A stretch of 33,045 bases of DNA from an uncultured Bacteroidota bacterium. Lineage in GTDB: Bacteria > Bacteroidota > Bacteroidia > Bacteroidales > F082. The position numbers and the translations under genes are program-made. The stretch lies in contig CALDOI010000020.1 in the NCBI GenBank assembly GCA_937912115.1, positions 1 through 33,045 of the forward strand, read 5' to 3'. Positions within the stretch are counted from its first letter, which is position 1, and each line of letters opens with the position of its first letter. This document shows, in pieces, positions 8,047-16,048 of the stretch. The notes under the pieces were generated by a model, which saw only the letters and a list, made by a program, of their open reading frames with translations, made no database searches and was not told where the DNA came from.

Positions 8047-9555
8047 TTATAAACGTGTAACATTTCTTTTTCTACCAAAAGCTTTCCAATTACCATCCAC
8101 TGGCTTACAGTAACGATGTTCCTTAAATTTTTCAATATTATTTAAGTAGTCAACAAATACCGCTATTGTAGCCATATCCTTAACTCGTTGCGGTGATGTT
8201 TTTATAGGCGCAAGGTATTTTTCATTGTCCTGAATAAAATGTGTATTGTATTTGCCATTAACGAAATCGGGCACATCAAGAATACGATTGAGGAATGGAA
8301 TTGTAGTTTTTATACCAGTAATTTTGTAAGCGTAAAGGGCTCGTCTTAACCTATCAATTGCTTCCTGTCGGGTCATTGCCCACACTATGAGTTTCGATAT
8401 CATCGGGTCGTAATGAATTGGGATTTCATAGCCCGTATAAACATAACCATCATGCCTTACCCCAAGGCCCAAAGGTTCGGTCATATGCTCAATCTTGCCT
8501 GGGTTAGGCATAAAATTATTATCAGGGTCTTCAGCATAAATTCTTACTTCGATAGCATGTCCTGTTTGTTTAAGATCTTCTTGCTTAAACTCAAGTGGTT
8601 TATTATTTGCAATATTTATTTGTGTTTTAACAAGATCAATACCAACAACCCTTTCAGTAATAGGATGCTCTACCTGAAGGCGGGTATTCATTTCGAGGAA
8701 ATAGTAATTTAGATCATCATCTACTATAAATTCAATGGTTCCTGCTCCTGAATAATTTACTGCCTTTGCCGCTGCAACAGCATGATTTCCCATTTCAGTT
8801 CTAACTTTTTCCGTCATTATTGGTGATGGGGTTTCTTCAACAACCTTTTGGTGACGACGTTGTACAGAACACTCTCTTTCAAATAAGTGAACGCAATTTC
8901 CATGGTTGTCGGCAACAATCTGAAATTCAATATGGTGAGGTGAGCTAATGTACTTTTCAATATATACAGCATCATTCGAAAATGAAGACAAAGCCTCAGA
9001 TTTTGCTGATGTAATAGCAGATACAATATCTTCTGCTCTAGTTACCAATCTCATGCCTTTACCACCACCTCCGGCACTGGCTTTAATCATCACAGGTAAT
9101 CCTATTTCATTAATTACCTCGATTGCTTTCTTGATATCAGTTATTGGTTCAGTTGTGCCGGGAACAACCGGTACATTGGCGCTTTGCATCTTTTTACGTG
9201 CAGTAATTTTATCACCCATGGTATTTATAGCATAGGATGAAGGCCCAATAAATATAATTCCTTCTTTCTTACATCGATCAGTAAATTCAGCATTTTCTGA
9301 TAAAAATCCATATCCGGGATGAATTGCATCAGCACCACTTTTTTTGGCAGCATCAATAATATTGTCAATTACAAGGTAGCTTTCATTGGAGGGTGCAGGG
9401 CCAATGTTATATGCTTCGTCAGCAAATCGCACGTGCATTGAAGTTCTGTCGGCATCAGAATAAACAGCAACAGACTCAATACCCATTTCCCTACAACTTC
9501 TCATTACTCTTATGGCAATCTCTCCCCTATTGGCAACAAGTATCTTTTTAATCAT
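8047..9555 (-). CDS. biotin carboxylase subunit of acyl-CoA carboxylase
   Basis: The protein has 502 residues from ATG 9555. The frame extends upstream to 9657, but those 34 residues are not family-like, whereas MIKKILVANRGEIAIRVMRS is the classic biotin carboxylase start. Visible motifs are the ATP-grasp glycine-rich loop MIKASAGGGGKGMRLV (about 158-173), HIEFQIVADNHG, the RECSVQRRHQKVVEE block, and the catalytic FLEMNTRLQVEHPITE segment near 290. It carboxylates biotin on the carrier with ATP and bicarbonate. It ends without a fused biotinyl domain, consistent with the separate carrier gene 21 bases downstream. The first gene of the minus-strand operon, it is divergent from the histidine kinase across 156 bases. 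A C-terminal extension of about 50 residues beyond the AccC core is PccA-like. Confidence 0.93.
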   Translation of the reverse strand: MIKKILVANRGEIAIRVMRSCREMGIESVAVYSDADRTSMHVRFADEAYNIGPAPSNESYLVIDNIIDAAKKSGADAIHPGYGFLSENAEFTDRCKKEGIIFIGPSSYAINTMGDKITARKKMQSANVPVVPGTTEPITDIKKAIEVINEIGLPVMIKASAGGGGKGMRLVTRAEDIVSAITSAKSEALSSFSNDAVYIEKYISSPHHIEFQIVADNHGNCVHLFERECSVQRRHQKVVEETPSPIMTEKVRTEMGNHAVAAAKAVNYSGAGTIEFIVDDDLNYYFLEMNTRLQVEHPITERVVGIDLVKTQINIANNKPLEFKQEDLKQTGHAIEVRIYAEDPDNNFMPNPGKIEHMTEPLGLGVRHDGYVYTGYEIPIHYDPMISKLIVWAMTRQEAIDRLRRALYAYKITGIKTTIPFLNRILDVPDFVNGKYNTHFIQDNEKYLAPIKTSPQRVKDMATIAVFVDYLNNIEKFKEHRYCKPVDGNWKAFGRKRNVTRL

Positions 9556-9656
9556 AAAATTTACTTTAAAACACAGGATGTCAGGCATTTTTATAAATAG
9601 CCCATGTGTTATTGAACGCGTAAAGATATAAAAATATGAAAATAAGCCTATATTCA

Positions 9657-9689
9657 TATGTTATTTCCTATTCAAAAAATATATCTTTG
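9657..9689 (+). promoter_or_regulatory. putative Bacteroidota promoter of the histidine kinase gene
   Basis: TATCTTTG at 9682-9689 matches the -7 consensus TAnnTTTG exactly. TATG at 9657-9660, 21 bases upstream, is only a partial match to the -33 TTG. The implied start is about 16 bases before the ATG at 9712. Confidence 0.4.
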
Positions 9690-9711
9690 GGTATTATTCA
9701 GGTAAACAGAA

Positions 9712-11598
9712 ATGAAACTAAGCTTGCCCATATTAATTATTCTATCAATATTTTTTTCCTTAACAATTTTTGCTCAAGTTGGAAAGGTTGAACAGTATTC
9801 AAATGCAAAAACTGCTCTAATAATTGACAGCCTGGAGCAGGTAATATCAAATTCGCCAGAAATTGTCAATAGAGATGTATTATATCAACTAGCCCATCTT
9901 TACCAACATATCGATCAGGATCAGGCTAAAATGTTTGCCCATCAATTTATTTTTACTAGCGACAGTTTAACATCTGCGATAAAGCTTAATAGTATATATG
10001 GATTATTAGCAAATATTCATGAGTCTCAAAAAAAACAAGATTCAAGTTATTATTATTTGACTCTGCAAAGCGGTTTATCAGATGATTCCAGATTGGAAAA
10101 TAATGATGCTATTAAGCAAAAGTATTTGGGTAATTATAATGGAAACAATAGAGAAAATGAAATAATTGGTTTTAGCACCATAAATTTTTTCATTATTCTT
10201 ATACTTATAATTCTCATATTAATTATAGTTGCATATTATTCAGTTTCCAAAAAGAAGAATGCTCAGAGAGAAGCTGTAAAAAATAAGGAGCTTGAGCTTG
10301 CAAATACAAAGCTTCAACAGTTTAGTGACGAACTTCAGCAAGAGATTATGGCCAACACTATTGACAGGGCTATTGAGTTAGAGGAAACCAGCAATGTAAT
10401 TGTTAAACTCAGGAAATCTCTTAAAAAAGCAGAGGAGTCAAATTATCTTAAGAATGCTTTTCTTGGAACAATGAGTCATCAAATACGAACCCCTTTGTGT
10501 GGGATTATGGGATTCTCGGATATGTTAGAGACAGAACTTGCTCTAAGGGGTAATGAAGATCTTTACGAGTTTGCAAAAAACATTAAAGAAGCGGGTGAAA
10601 AGTTAATGAGCCTTATCACAAACATTATTGATATATCCAGTATCGAAGCAAATATTCTGGAACTCAATATTGTTTCATGCGATTTAAATGATATTGTAAG
10701 AAGTGTTGAAAAGGAATATGTATTTAAAGCCAAAGAAAAGGGGCTAATTTTTAAAACAAAGTTTGATAAGGATATTCCTGCTATATATGCTGACAAAGAT
10801 AATCTGGTAAAAGTATTGAAAGTTGTTATGGATAATGCTATTCAATATACCAGCAAGGGTTTTGTTACAATTTCTACCAACTATAATTCTAAAAAAAATA
10901 CGGCGACAATTGAAGTAAAGGACAAGGGAATTAGTATTGATACCGAAACCATGAAAATGTTAATTGAGTCGTTTGATTATTCAAAACATGGAAGTTCACT
11001 AACATATCAGGGTAGTGGTCTTGGACTAATACTGGCACATAGGCTAATTACACTAATGAACGGCAGTCTGGAGTTGGTATCTGAAAAAGAAATAGGAACA
11101 GAAGTGGGTATTACACTACCTTGCTTATTAGCTGAGGGGCAAATTGATGGGGATAAAAACACATTAGAAAATGCAACCATAATTAATGCTCCCGAATACG
11201 GAAGACTTAAGATTTTTATAGTTGAAGATGATAGAATGAATCGTATGGTACTGGAAAAAATGCTTAAGAAAACGGGTGAAATAACCACAGCTTTTGATGG
11301 TGATGATGCCCTTAAGAAACTTAAGAAAACCAGTTCATCAGGAAATTATTATGATGTAATGCTATTTGATATTAACCTTCCTGCACCATGGGATGGAATG
11401 AAACTCATGAGGGAGATTAGAAAACGGTTTCCTCATACAAATAACACACCATTTATTGCCCAAACTGCATATGCCATGTCGGGCGATAAGGATTTGTATC
11501 TTGATGCAGGTTTTAACGACTACATTTCGAAACCCATTAATAAAACTGAGTTGATAACGATGATTCAAAAGCAATTGGAACTGTTTAAAAATCGATAG
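9712..11598 (+). CDS. hybrid sensor histidine kinase/response regulator
   Basis: This 628-residue hybrid kinase has a signal peptide (to about residue 21, ends FAQ), a short helical, TPR-like periplasmic region (22-150), and a strongly hydrophobic membrane helix (about 157-179). A coiled coil (183-245) follows. The HisKA dimerisation box has phospho-acceptor His256 in MSHQIRTPLCGIMGF. The HATPase domain has N box VMDNAIQYTSKG (N375) and G2 box GSGLGLILAHRL. The C-terminal receiver runs from about 500 to 625 with acidic pocket VEDD, phospho-acceptor Asp553 in LFDINLP, and lysine in DYISKPI. The G1 box reads DKGIS (404-408) where the family has DxGxG, so the second glycine is Ser408. It is divergent from the carboxylase operon with no obvious partner in the window. 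It probably senses an envelope signal; the target is unknown. Confidence 0.9.
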   Translation: MKLSLPILIILSIFFSLTIFAQVGKVEQYSNAKTALIIDSLEQVISNSPEIVNRDVLYQLAHLYQHIDQDQAKMFAHQFIFTSDSLTSAIKLNSIYGLLANIHESQKKQDSSYYYLTLQSGLSDDSRLENNDAIKQKYLGNYNGNNRENEIIGFSTINFFIILILIILILIIVAYYSVSKKKNAQREAVKNKELELANTKLQQFSDELQQEIMANTIDRAIELEETSNVIVKLRKSLKKAEESNYLKNAFLGTMSHQIRTPLCGIMGFSDMLETELALRGNEDLYEFAKNIKEAGEKLMSLITNIIDISSIEANILELNIVSCDLNDIVRSVEKEYVFKAKEKGLIFKTKFDKDIPAIYADKDNLVKVLKVVMDNAIQYTSKGFVTISTNYNSKKNTATIEVKDKGISIDTETMKMLIESFDYSKHGSSLTYQGSGLGLILAHRLITLMNGSLELVSEKEIGTEVGITLPCLLAEGQIDGDKNTLENATIINAPEYGRLKIFIVEDDRMNRMVLEKMLKKTGEITTAFDGDDALKKLKKTSSSGNYYDVMLFDINLPAPWDGMKLMREIRKRFPHTNNTPFIAQTAYAMSGDKDLYLDAGFNDYISKPINKTELITMIQKQLELFKNR

Positions 11599-11714
11599 TC
11601 CTTAATACCAGAAAACGATTGCGCTGTTAAACATCATGCTGCAAACTTCCAATAAATATTTCGCTATATGTGGTTGTTGTAATGATTTCTATAACAAGAT
11701 TTAAGAAATAAACA

Positions 11715-11722
11715 TAAATTTG
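11715..11722 (+). promoter_or_regulatory. putative -7 element upstream of aldolase gene
   Basis: TAAATTTG is an exact TAnnTTTG match 33 bases before the ATG. No TTG is found at the expected -33 distance, so this is a weak call in AT-rich DNA. Confidence 0.3.
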
Positions 11723-11754
11723 TAGTCTGTTTTAAAAACAATAAAATTATAAAG

Positions 11755-12834
11755 ATGAAAACAAGAATATCTGATAAAGTTAAACCAGGTTTTGTTTTTG
11801 GTGATGACTTAAAAACAATATTTGAAATAGCAAAACAAAATAAATTCGCAATACCTGCTGTAAACGTAGTTGGCACCGATTCAACTAATGCAGTAATGGA
11901 AGCTGCAAAAGATGTTAACTCTCCGGTAATTGTCCAGTTTTCAAATGGAGGTGGCGCATTTTATGCAGGAAAGGGACTATCAAACGAAAATGAAAAAGCT
12001 GCTATTGCAGGATCTGTTTCTGGGGCATTACATGTACATAAACTTGCAGAGTTATATGGTATTCCTGTAATTTTACATACCGATCATGCAGCTAAAAAAC
12101 TATTGCCTTGGATAGATGGGTTGCTTGATGCTGGTGAAATTCATTTTAAAGAAACTGGTAAGCCATTGTTTAGTTCACATATGCTCGACCTAAGTGAAGA
12201 ACCACTCGAAGAAAATCTTGAAATTTGCAGTAGATATCTCGAAAGAATGAGCAAAATGGGAATGACCCTTGAAATAGAACTTGGTATTACCGGAGGAGAA
12301 GAAGACGGTGTTGATAATTCTGATATCGACAGCTCGAAATTATATACTCAACCCGAAGAAGTAGCAAGGGCGTTTGAAGTACTTTCGAAAGTTAGCGATA
12401 ACTTTACTATTGCTGCGGCTTTTGGCAATGTTCATGGTGTATATAAACCAGGTAATGTAAAATTGGAACCTGCGATTCTAAAAAATTCACAGGCTTTTAT
12501 TAGTGAGAAATATAATAAAGAACACAACTCAGTAAATTTTGTATTCCATGGTGGATCAGGTTCAGAAGCATCAAAAATCAAAGAAGCTATCTCCTACGGA
12601 GTTATTAAGATGAATATTGATACTGATACCCAATGGGCTGCATGGGATGGCGTACGTGAATATGAAGCAAAGAATCATGACTACCTTCAAGGACAAATTG
12701 GTAATCCTGATGGTGAGGATGTGCCAAATAAAAAATACTACGACCCCAGAAAATGGCTTAGGGCTGGTGAAGTATCGATGGTAATAAGATTAATAAGAGC
12801 TTTTGAAGAGCTAAATTGTATTGATAGATATTAG
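11755..12834 (+). CDS. fbaA: class II fructose-bisphosphate aldolase
   Basis: At 359 residues it is the same length as Escherichia coli FbaA. It cleaves fructose-1,6-bisphosphate to dihydroxyacetone phosphate and glyceraldehyde-3-phosphate in glycolysis and runs in reverse in gluconeogenesis, in the cytoplasm. The Zn/catalytic motif HTDHA is at 108-112 (Asp110, His111). Further Zn ligands are in LEIELGITGGEEDGVDN (Glu near 173), GNVHGVYKPGNVKL (His near 227) and FHGGSGS (His near 265). The phosphate-binding NIDTDTQWA block follows. The clear type A features (long 359-residue form, GGEEDGVDN) separate it from the shorter type B aldolases. No operon partner is evident: the next gene is 125 bases away across an inverted-repeat block. 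Confidence 0.95.
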   Translation: MKTRISDKVKPGFVFGDDLKTIFEIAKQNKFAIPAVNVVGTDSTNAVMEAAKDVNSPVIVQFSNGGGAFYAGKGLSNENEKAAIAGSVSGALHVHKLAELYGIPVILHTDHAAKKLLPWIDGLLDAGEIHFKETGKPLFSSHMLDLSEEPLEENLEICSRYLERMSKMGMTLEIELGITGGEEDGVDNSDIDSSKLYTQPEEVARAFEVLSKVSDNFTIAAAFGNVHGVYKPGNVKLEPAILKNSQAFISEKYNKEHNSVNFVFHGGSGSEASKIKEAISYGVIKMNIDTDTQWAAWDGVREYEAKNHDYLQGQIGNPDGEDVPNKKYYDPRKWLRAGEVSMVIRLIRAFEELNCIDRY

Positions 12835-12844
12835 TGTGAAAGAT

Positions 12845-12935
12845 GGGGTAATGGAGTAGTGGAGTGATGGGTTAATGGAGATTGTATGTTGCAACCCAAT
12901 ATTCCAATACTCCAACACTCGAATACTCCAACTCT
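12845..12935. repeat. imperfect inverted repeat built from degenerate GGAGTA-type words
   Basis: The left arm is made of loose GTAATGGAGTAGTGGAGTGATGG words. The right arm (12895-12935) carries the complementary pattern CCAATACTCCAACACTCGAATACTCC. The best-aligned core matches 15 of 18 bases (GGAGTAGTGGAGTGATGG against the complement of the right arm). It lies between the aldolase and the 25-residue-repeat protein. It has no T tract, so a simple terminator is unlikely. Confidence 0.7.
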
Positions 12936-12959
12936 AAAAAAAAGACTTAATCAAAATAA

Positions 12960-13361
12960 ATGCTCGATTATCCTCCAAAAATATTACTTGCATTTGGTGA
13001 AACCTTTTCAGTTGAATGGGAAGAATTTTACAATTGGCTTTTGGAGAATGGTTATCCTGAGTTGGCAGCCCTAAGTAGTGGAATTAGAGGTAGCGATGAA
13101 GCCATCGAGTGGCTCGTAAAAAATAAGTTTCCACAATATGCTGCATTCGATGGTGCCATTGATAACAAACCACAAGCATACGCATGGCTTCGTGAATATG
13201 AATTCGATTTTCTGGTAATTTTTGCCGATGCAATAAACCAAAAACCCCATGCCATAGCCTGGTTTAATGAAAATAACCTTGAAATATTTACTGTGCTTGC
13301 TGCAAAAATACATAGCTTCCGTAATAATCAAACCTTCGATTATCATAAGTTACATTTTTAG
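12960..13361 (+). CDS. uncharacterised protein of four 25-residue Trp-containing repeats
   Basis: This 133-residue protein has no signal peptide, membrane helix or cysteine, and is probably cytoplasmic. After a 21-residue lead (MLDYPPKILLAFGETFSVEWE) it consists of four back-to-back 25-residue units at 22-46, 47-71, 72-96 and 97-121, ending with NNQTFDYHKLHF. Position 5 is Trp in all four, position 6 Leu or Phe, position 9 Asn or Tyr, position 11 aromatic or Leu, position 17 Phe or Leu, and position 21 Ile. Each unit looks like two short helices, so a small alpha-solenoid comparable in style to ankyrin or SEL1 repeats is inferred. I do not recognise a named family. The start ATG 12960 follows the inverted-repeat block closely. 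A shorter frame opening at 12886 within the repeat is not a gene. Confidence 0.75.
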   Translation: MLDYPPKILLAFGETFSVEWEEFYNWLLENGYPELAALSSGIRGSDEAIEWLVKNKFPQYAAFDGAIDNKPQAYAWLREYEFDFLVIFADAINQKPHAIAWFNENNLEIFTVLAAKIHSFRNNQTFDYHKLHF

Positions 13362-13423
13362 GTAGTAATCCTTCCATCAATTTCAAATAATTGAGCAAGC
13401 AACCTTTTTGCGATTATAATTGT

Positions 13424-13431
13424 TATATTTG
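13424..13431 (+). promoter_or_regulatory. putative -7 element upstream of the VCBS-repeat gene
   Basis: TATATTTG is an exact TAnnTTTG match 63 bases before the ATG at 13495. A TTTTTG lies only 13 bases upstream, shorter than the usual 17-23 spacing, so support is partial. Confidence 0.35.
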
Positions 13432-13494
13432 TATAATAACCTTTGTTTTAGTACTTCACTTATTGTTATTTAACTCAGTAAAAATGTATTAACC

Positions 13495-15996
13495 ATGCGA
13501 AAAATCTATTTGGGACTAATTATAAGTCTTTTAACAAGCAGTACCTTTGGGCAACAAATTAAATTTGAGCAAGTACTTCCATTACCACCAGTACCACAAA
13601 ATATTGCCGTAATTGCCGGAGTTAACTTTAGCTCTACTACTTTTGCTGACATTGATAATGACAACGACCAAGATCTTTTAATTACTGGTGAAACTAGGTA
13701 CAATAATCGGATTACTAAACTATATGAAAATGATGGAAATGGCAACTTCGCTGAGGTTAAAAATACACCTTTTCCTGGAGTAAGAAGGTCTTCAGTTGCA
13801 TTCTCAGATATAGATAATGATAACGACCTGGATGTTTTAATTACCGGTGAAGATCAATCATTTGGCAACATTTCCATGCTTTATATAAATGATGGAAAGG
13901 GCAATTATACAAAGGCAATCAATACGCAGTTTATTGCTGTAAGTAATGGATCTGTTGCCTTCGCTGATATTGATAATGACAATGATCAGGATTTATTAAT
14001 TACAGGTGAAAATGAATCAAATAATGGAAGCGCAAATCTATATAGAAATGATGGAAGTGGTAACTTTTCTTTTGTTTCAGGCACCCCTTTTGAAGCAGTT
14101 AGATTTAGTTCAATTGGTTTTGCCGATATTGATAATGACAGCGATCAGGATCTCTTGATTATTGGGTTAAATGCAACCGGTAATATGATTGCAAAACTTT
14201 ATTGTAATGATGGAAACGGTAATTATACAGAAGTTCCTGGAGCATCCTTTGTTGGTGACATGTATGCTACTATTGCTTTTTCTGATAATGATAATGATAA
14301 TGATGTGGATGTGTTAATCAGTGGAAATTATACAACAAGACAATATACAAATGATGGTAACGGCAATTTTATTAGAGTAATTGGCGCTTTCGGAGATGAA
14401 TCTAGTACATCCCTTGCAATTGCCGATATTGATAACGACAATGATGTAGATGTATTACTTTATAGATTGTGGAGTCACCCAAAACTTTACACTAATGATG
14501 GAAGTGGAAATTTTACATTTGATACATTATCATATTTTGATAAGGCTAGTCTTGGTTCGTTAGCATTTGCTGATATTGATAATGACAATGATTATGATGT
14601 TCTAATTTCTGGATCAGATGGTTATATATCTACTAAACTCTATATAAACAACGGAACAGGTAACTTTACTGTTGTTACAGGAGCATCTTTTGATCAGTCT
14701 GTTTCCAATAGTCCCTGTGCATTTGCTGATATTGATAATGATAGCGATCAGGATATATTGTTTATTGGAAATGGTATGCTATACACCAACGATGGAACAG
14801 GAAATTACACTAAGAGTACTGAAACACTTTTTGAAGGGATTTCAGGTGGCTCAATGGCTTTTGCCGATATCGATAACGATAATGATCAGGACTTGTTAAT
14901 CACAGGATATAGAAGTCCAGCAACTTATGGGCTTGCAGAACTCTACAAGAATGATGGAGAAGGAAATTACACTGAGATTATTCAGCCTTTAATCAAATGT
15001 TATAGTGGCACCGTCAACTTTGCTGATATTGATAATGACAATGATCAGGATTTGTTAATAACTGGTGGTTGGTCAGATGAATACTGGGATTATCCTATGA
15101 CACAGCTATATATCAATAATGGAATTGGCGTTTTTACTCCAAAAGTATCACCTCTTGTTAAGGTTATCTACAGCGCAGTTGCTTTTGCTGATATTGATAA
15201 CGATTACGATCAGGACGTAATAATATCAGGTAATGTAGATTGGTGGATCGGAGGAAATACCACAAAACTTTATACTAATGATGGGAATGGCAGCTTTACA
15301 GAAGTTTTAGAGTCTCCACTTGAGGGAGTTACAAATGGTTCAATTACTTTTGCTGATATCGATAATGATGAAGATCAAGATTTATTTATTAACGGTAATA
15401 TTTTTCTAAATAATGGAAGTGGCTATTTTGTTAAGTCAGATGAGTTAACTTTTGAATGGCGAGATGGCTATTCCTGTAAGTTTGTTGATATTGATAACGA
15501 CAATGATCAAGATATATTTATCACAGGATTATCAAATACAAGTACTTCCACAAAATTATTTTCCAATGACGGAAGTGGCAATTTTACTGAGGTTTCAAGT
15601 ATAAATATCGATGGAGTCATGTATGGTGGTATCCACATTGCAGATATCGACAACGATAACGACCAGGATGTATTAATAAGGGGCACTAGTATTTCAGGTC
15701 TCTCCTCAAAACTCTACCGAAATATTTCAATTCTTACAGATGGTACTTTTGAAGATGGTAGTATGGATATGGTTACCCTTTTTCCAAACCCAACTAATGG
15801 TTTAGTAAATATTGAATTAGGTAAACTTGTGGATGTATCAATAAAAGTGACTAACATTGGAGGTAGTTTAATTTATCATGAAGAAAAAATTAATGCTTCA
15901 AGCTATCAACTAGAAATAGTTGGAACTCCGGGAATTTATATTGTAGAAGTAGCTAGTGGTGAGGCAAAACAAGTAGCAAAGGTTGTAAAGAAATAG
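13495..15996 (+). CDS. T9SS-sorted VCBS/FG-GAP repeat surface protein
   Basis: The protein has 833 residues with a signal peptide (MRKIYLGLIISLLTSSTFG-QQ). Residues about 40-750 hold 14 copies of a roughly 50-residue VCBS/FG-GAP-like unit. Each contains a Ca-binding loop of the form FADIDNDNDQDLLITG followed by KLYxNDGxGNFT, a beta-propeller blade type found in integrin-like and secreted adhesive proteins. One copy has SDNDNDNDVD in place of ADIDND. The last 75 residues are a T9SS type A sorting domain (TLFPNPTNGLVNIE, then GIYIVEV and a basic tail VVKK). The product is inferred to be surface-displayed or secreted, Ca-dependent, and perhaps adhesive; no catalytic module is fused to it. Repeats are also similar at DNA level, including an exact 32-base direct repeat at 13963 and 15022. 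Confidence 0.88.
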   Translation: MRKIYLGLIISLLTSSTFGQQIKFEQVLPLPPVPQNIAVIAGVNFSSTTFADIDNDNDQDLLITGETRYNNRITKLYENDGNGNFAEVKNTPFPGVRRSSVAFSDIDNDNDLDVLITGEDQSFGNISMLYINDGKGNYTKAINTQFIAVSNGSVAFADIDNDNDQDLLITGENESNNGSANLYRNDGSGNFSFVSGTPFEAVRFSSIGFADIDNDSDQDLLIIGLNATGNMIAKLYCNDGNGNYTEVPGASFVGDMYATIAFSDNDNDNDVDVLISGNYTTRQYTNDGNGNFIRVIGAFGDESSTSLAIADIDNDNDVDVLLYRLWSHPKLYTNDGSGNFTFDTLSYFDKASLGSLAFADIDNDNDYDVLISGSDGYISTKLYINNGTGNFTVVTGASFDQSVSNSPCAFADIDNDSDQDILFIGNGMLYTNDGTGNYTKSTETLFEGISGGSMAFADIDNDNDQDLLITGYRSPATYGLAELYKNDGEGNYTEIIQPLIKCYSGTVNFADIDNDNDQDLLITGGWSDEYWDYPMTQLYINNGIGVFTPKVSPLVKVIYSAVAFADIDNDYDQDVIISGNVDWWIGGNTTKLYTNDGNGSFTEVLESPLEGVTNGSITFADIDNDEDQDLFINGNIFLNNGSGYFVKSDELTFEWRDGYSCKFVDIDNDNDQDIFITGLSNTSTSTKLFSNDGSGNFTEVSSINIDGVMYGGIHIADIDNDNDQDVLIRGTSISGLSSKLYRNISILTDGTFEDGSMDMVTLFPNPTNGLVNIELGKLVDVSIKVTNIGGSLIYHEEKINASSYQLEIVGTPGIYIVEVASGEAKQVAKVVKK

Positions 15997-16024
15997 AGAA
16001 TCTGTTAAAGTATCCAATAAAAAC

Positions 16025-16032
16025 TAGTTTTG
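16025..16032 (+). promoter_or_regulatory. putative -7 element upstream of the Cys-rich lipoprotein
   Basis: TAGTTTTG matches TAnnTTTG exactly, with TCTG 20 bases upstream as a partial -33 element. The implied start is about 10 bases before ATG 16049, which suggests the lipoprotein has its own promoter rather than relying on the VCBS gene. Confidence 0.35.
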
Positions 16033-16048
16033 TAAAAAAATATCGACC

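Noticed and set aside
8948..9235. 95-aa plus frame inside biotin carboxylase
   Set aside because: Antisense shadow of the ATP-grasp glycine loop, giving a false proline-rich segment.
12886..13074. 62-aa frame over the inverted-repeat block
   Set aside because: Its N-terminus is translated from the degenerate repeat words and it then runs out of frame through the 25-residue-repeat gene.
13630..15700. Tandem DNA repeat as a non-coding or CRISPR array
   Set aside because: The repeats encode 14 VCBS-type Ca-binding units in one uninterrupted frame.
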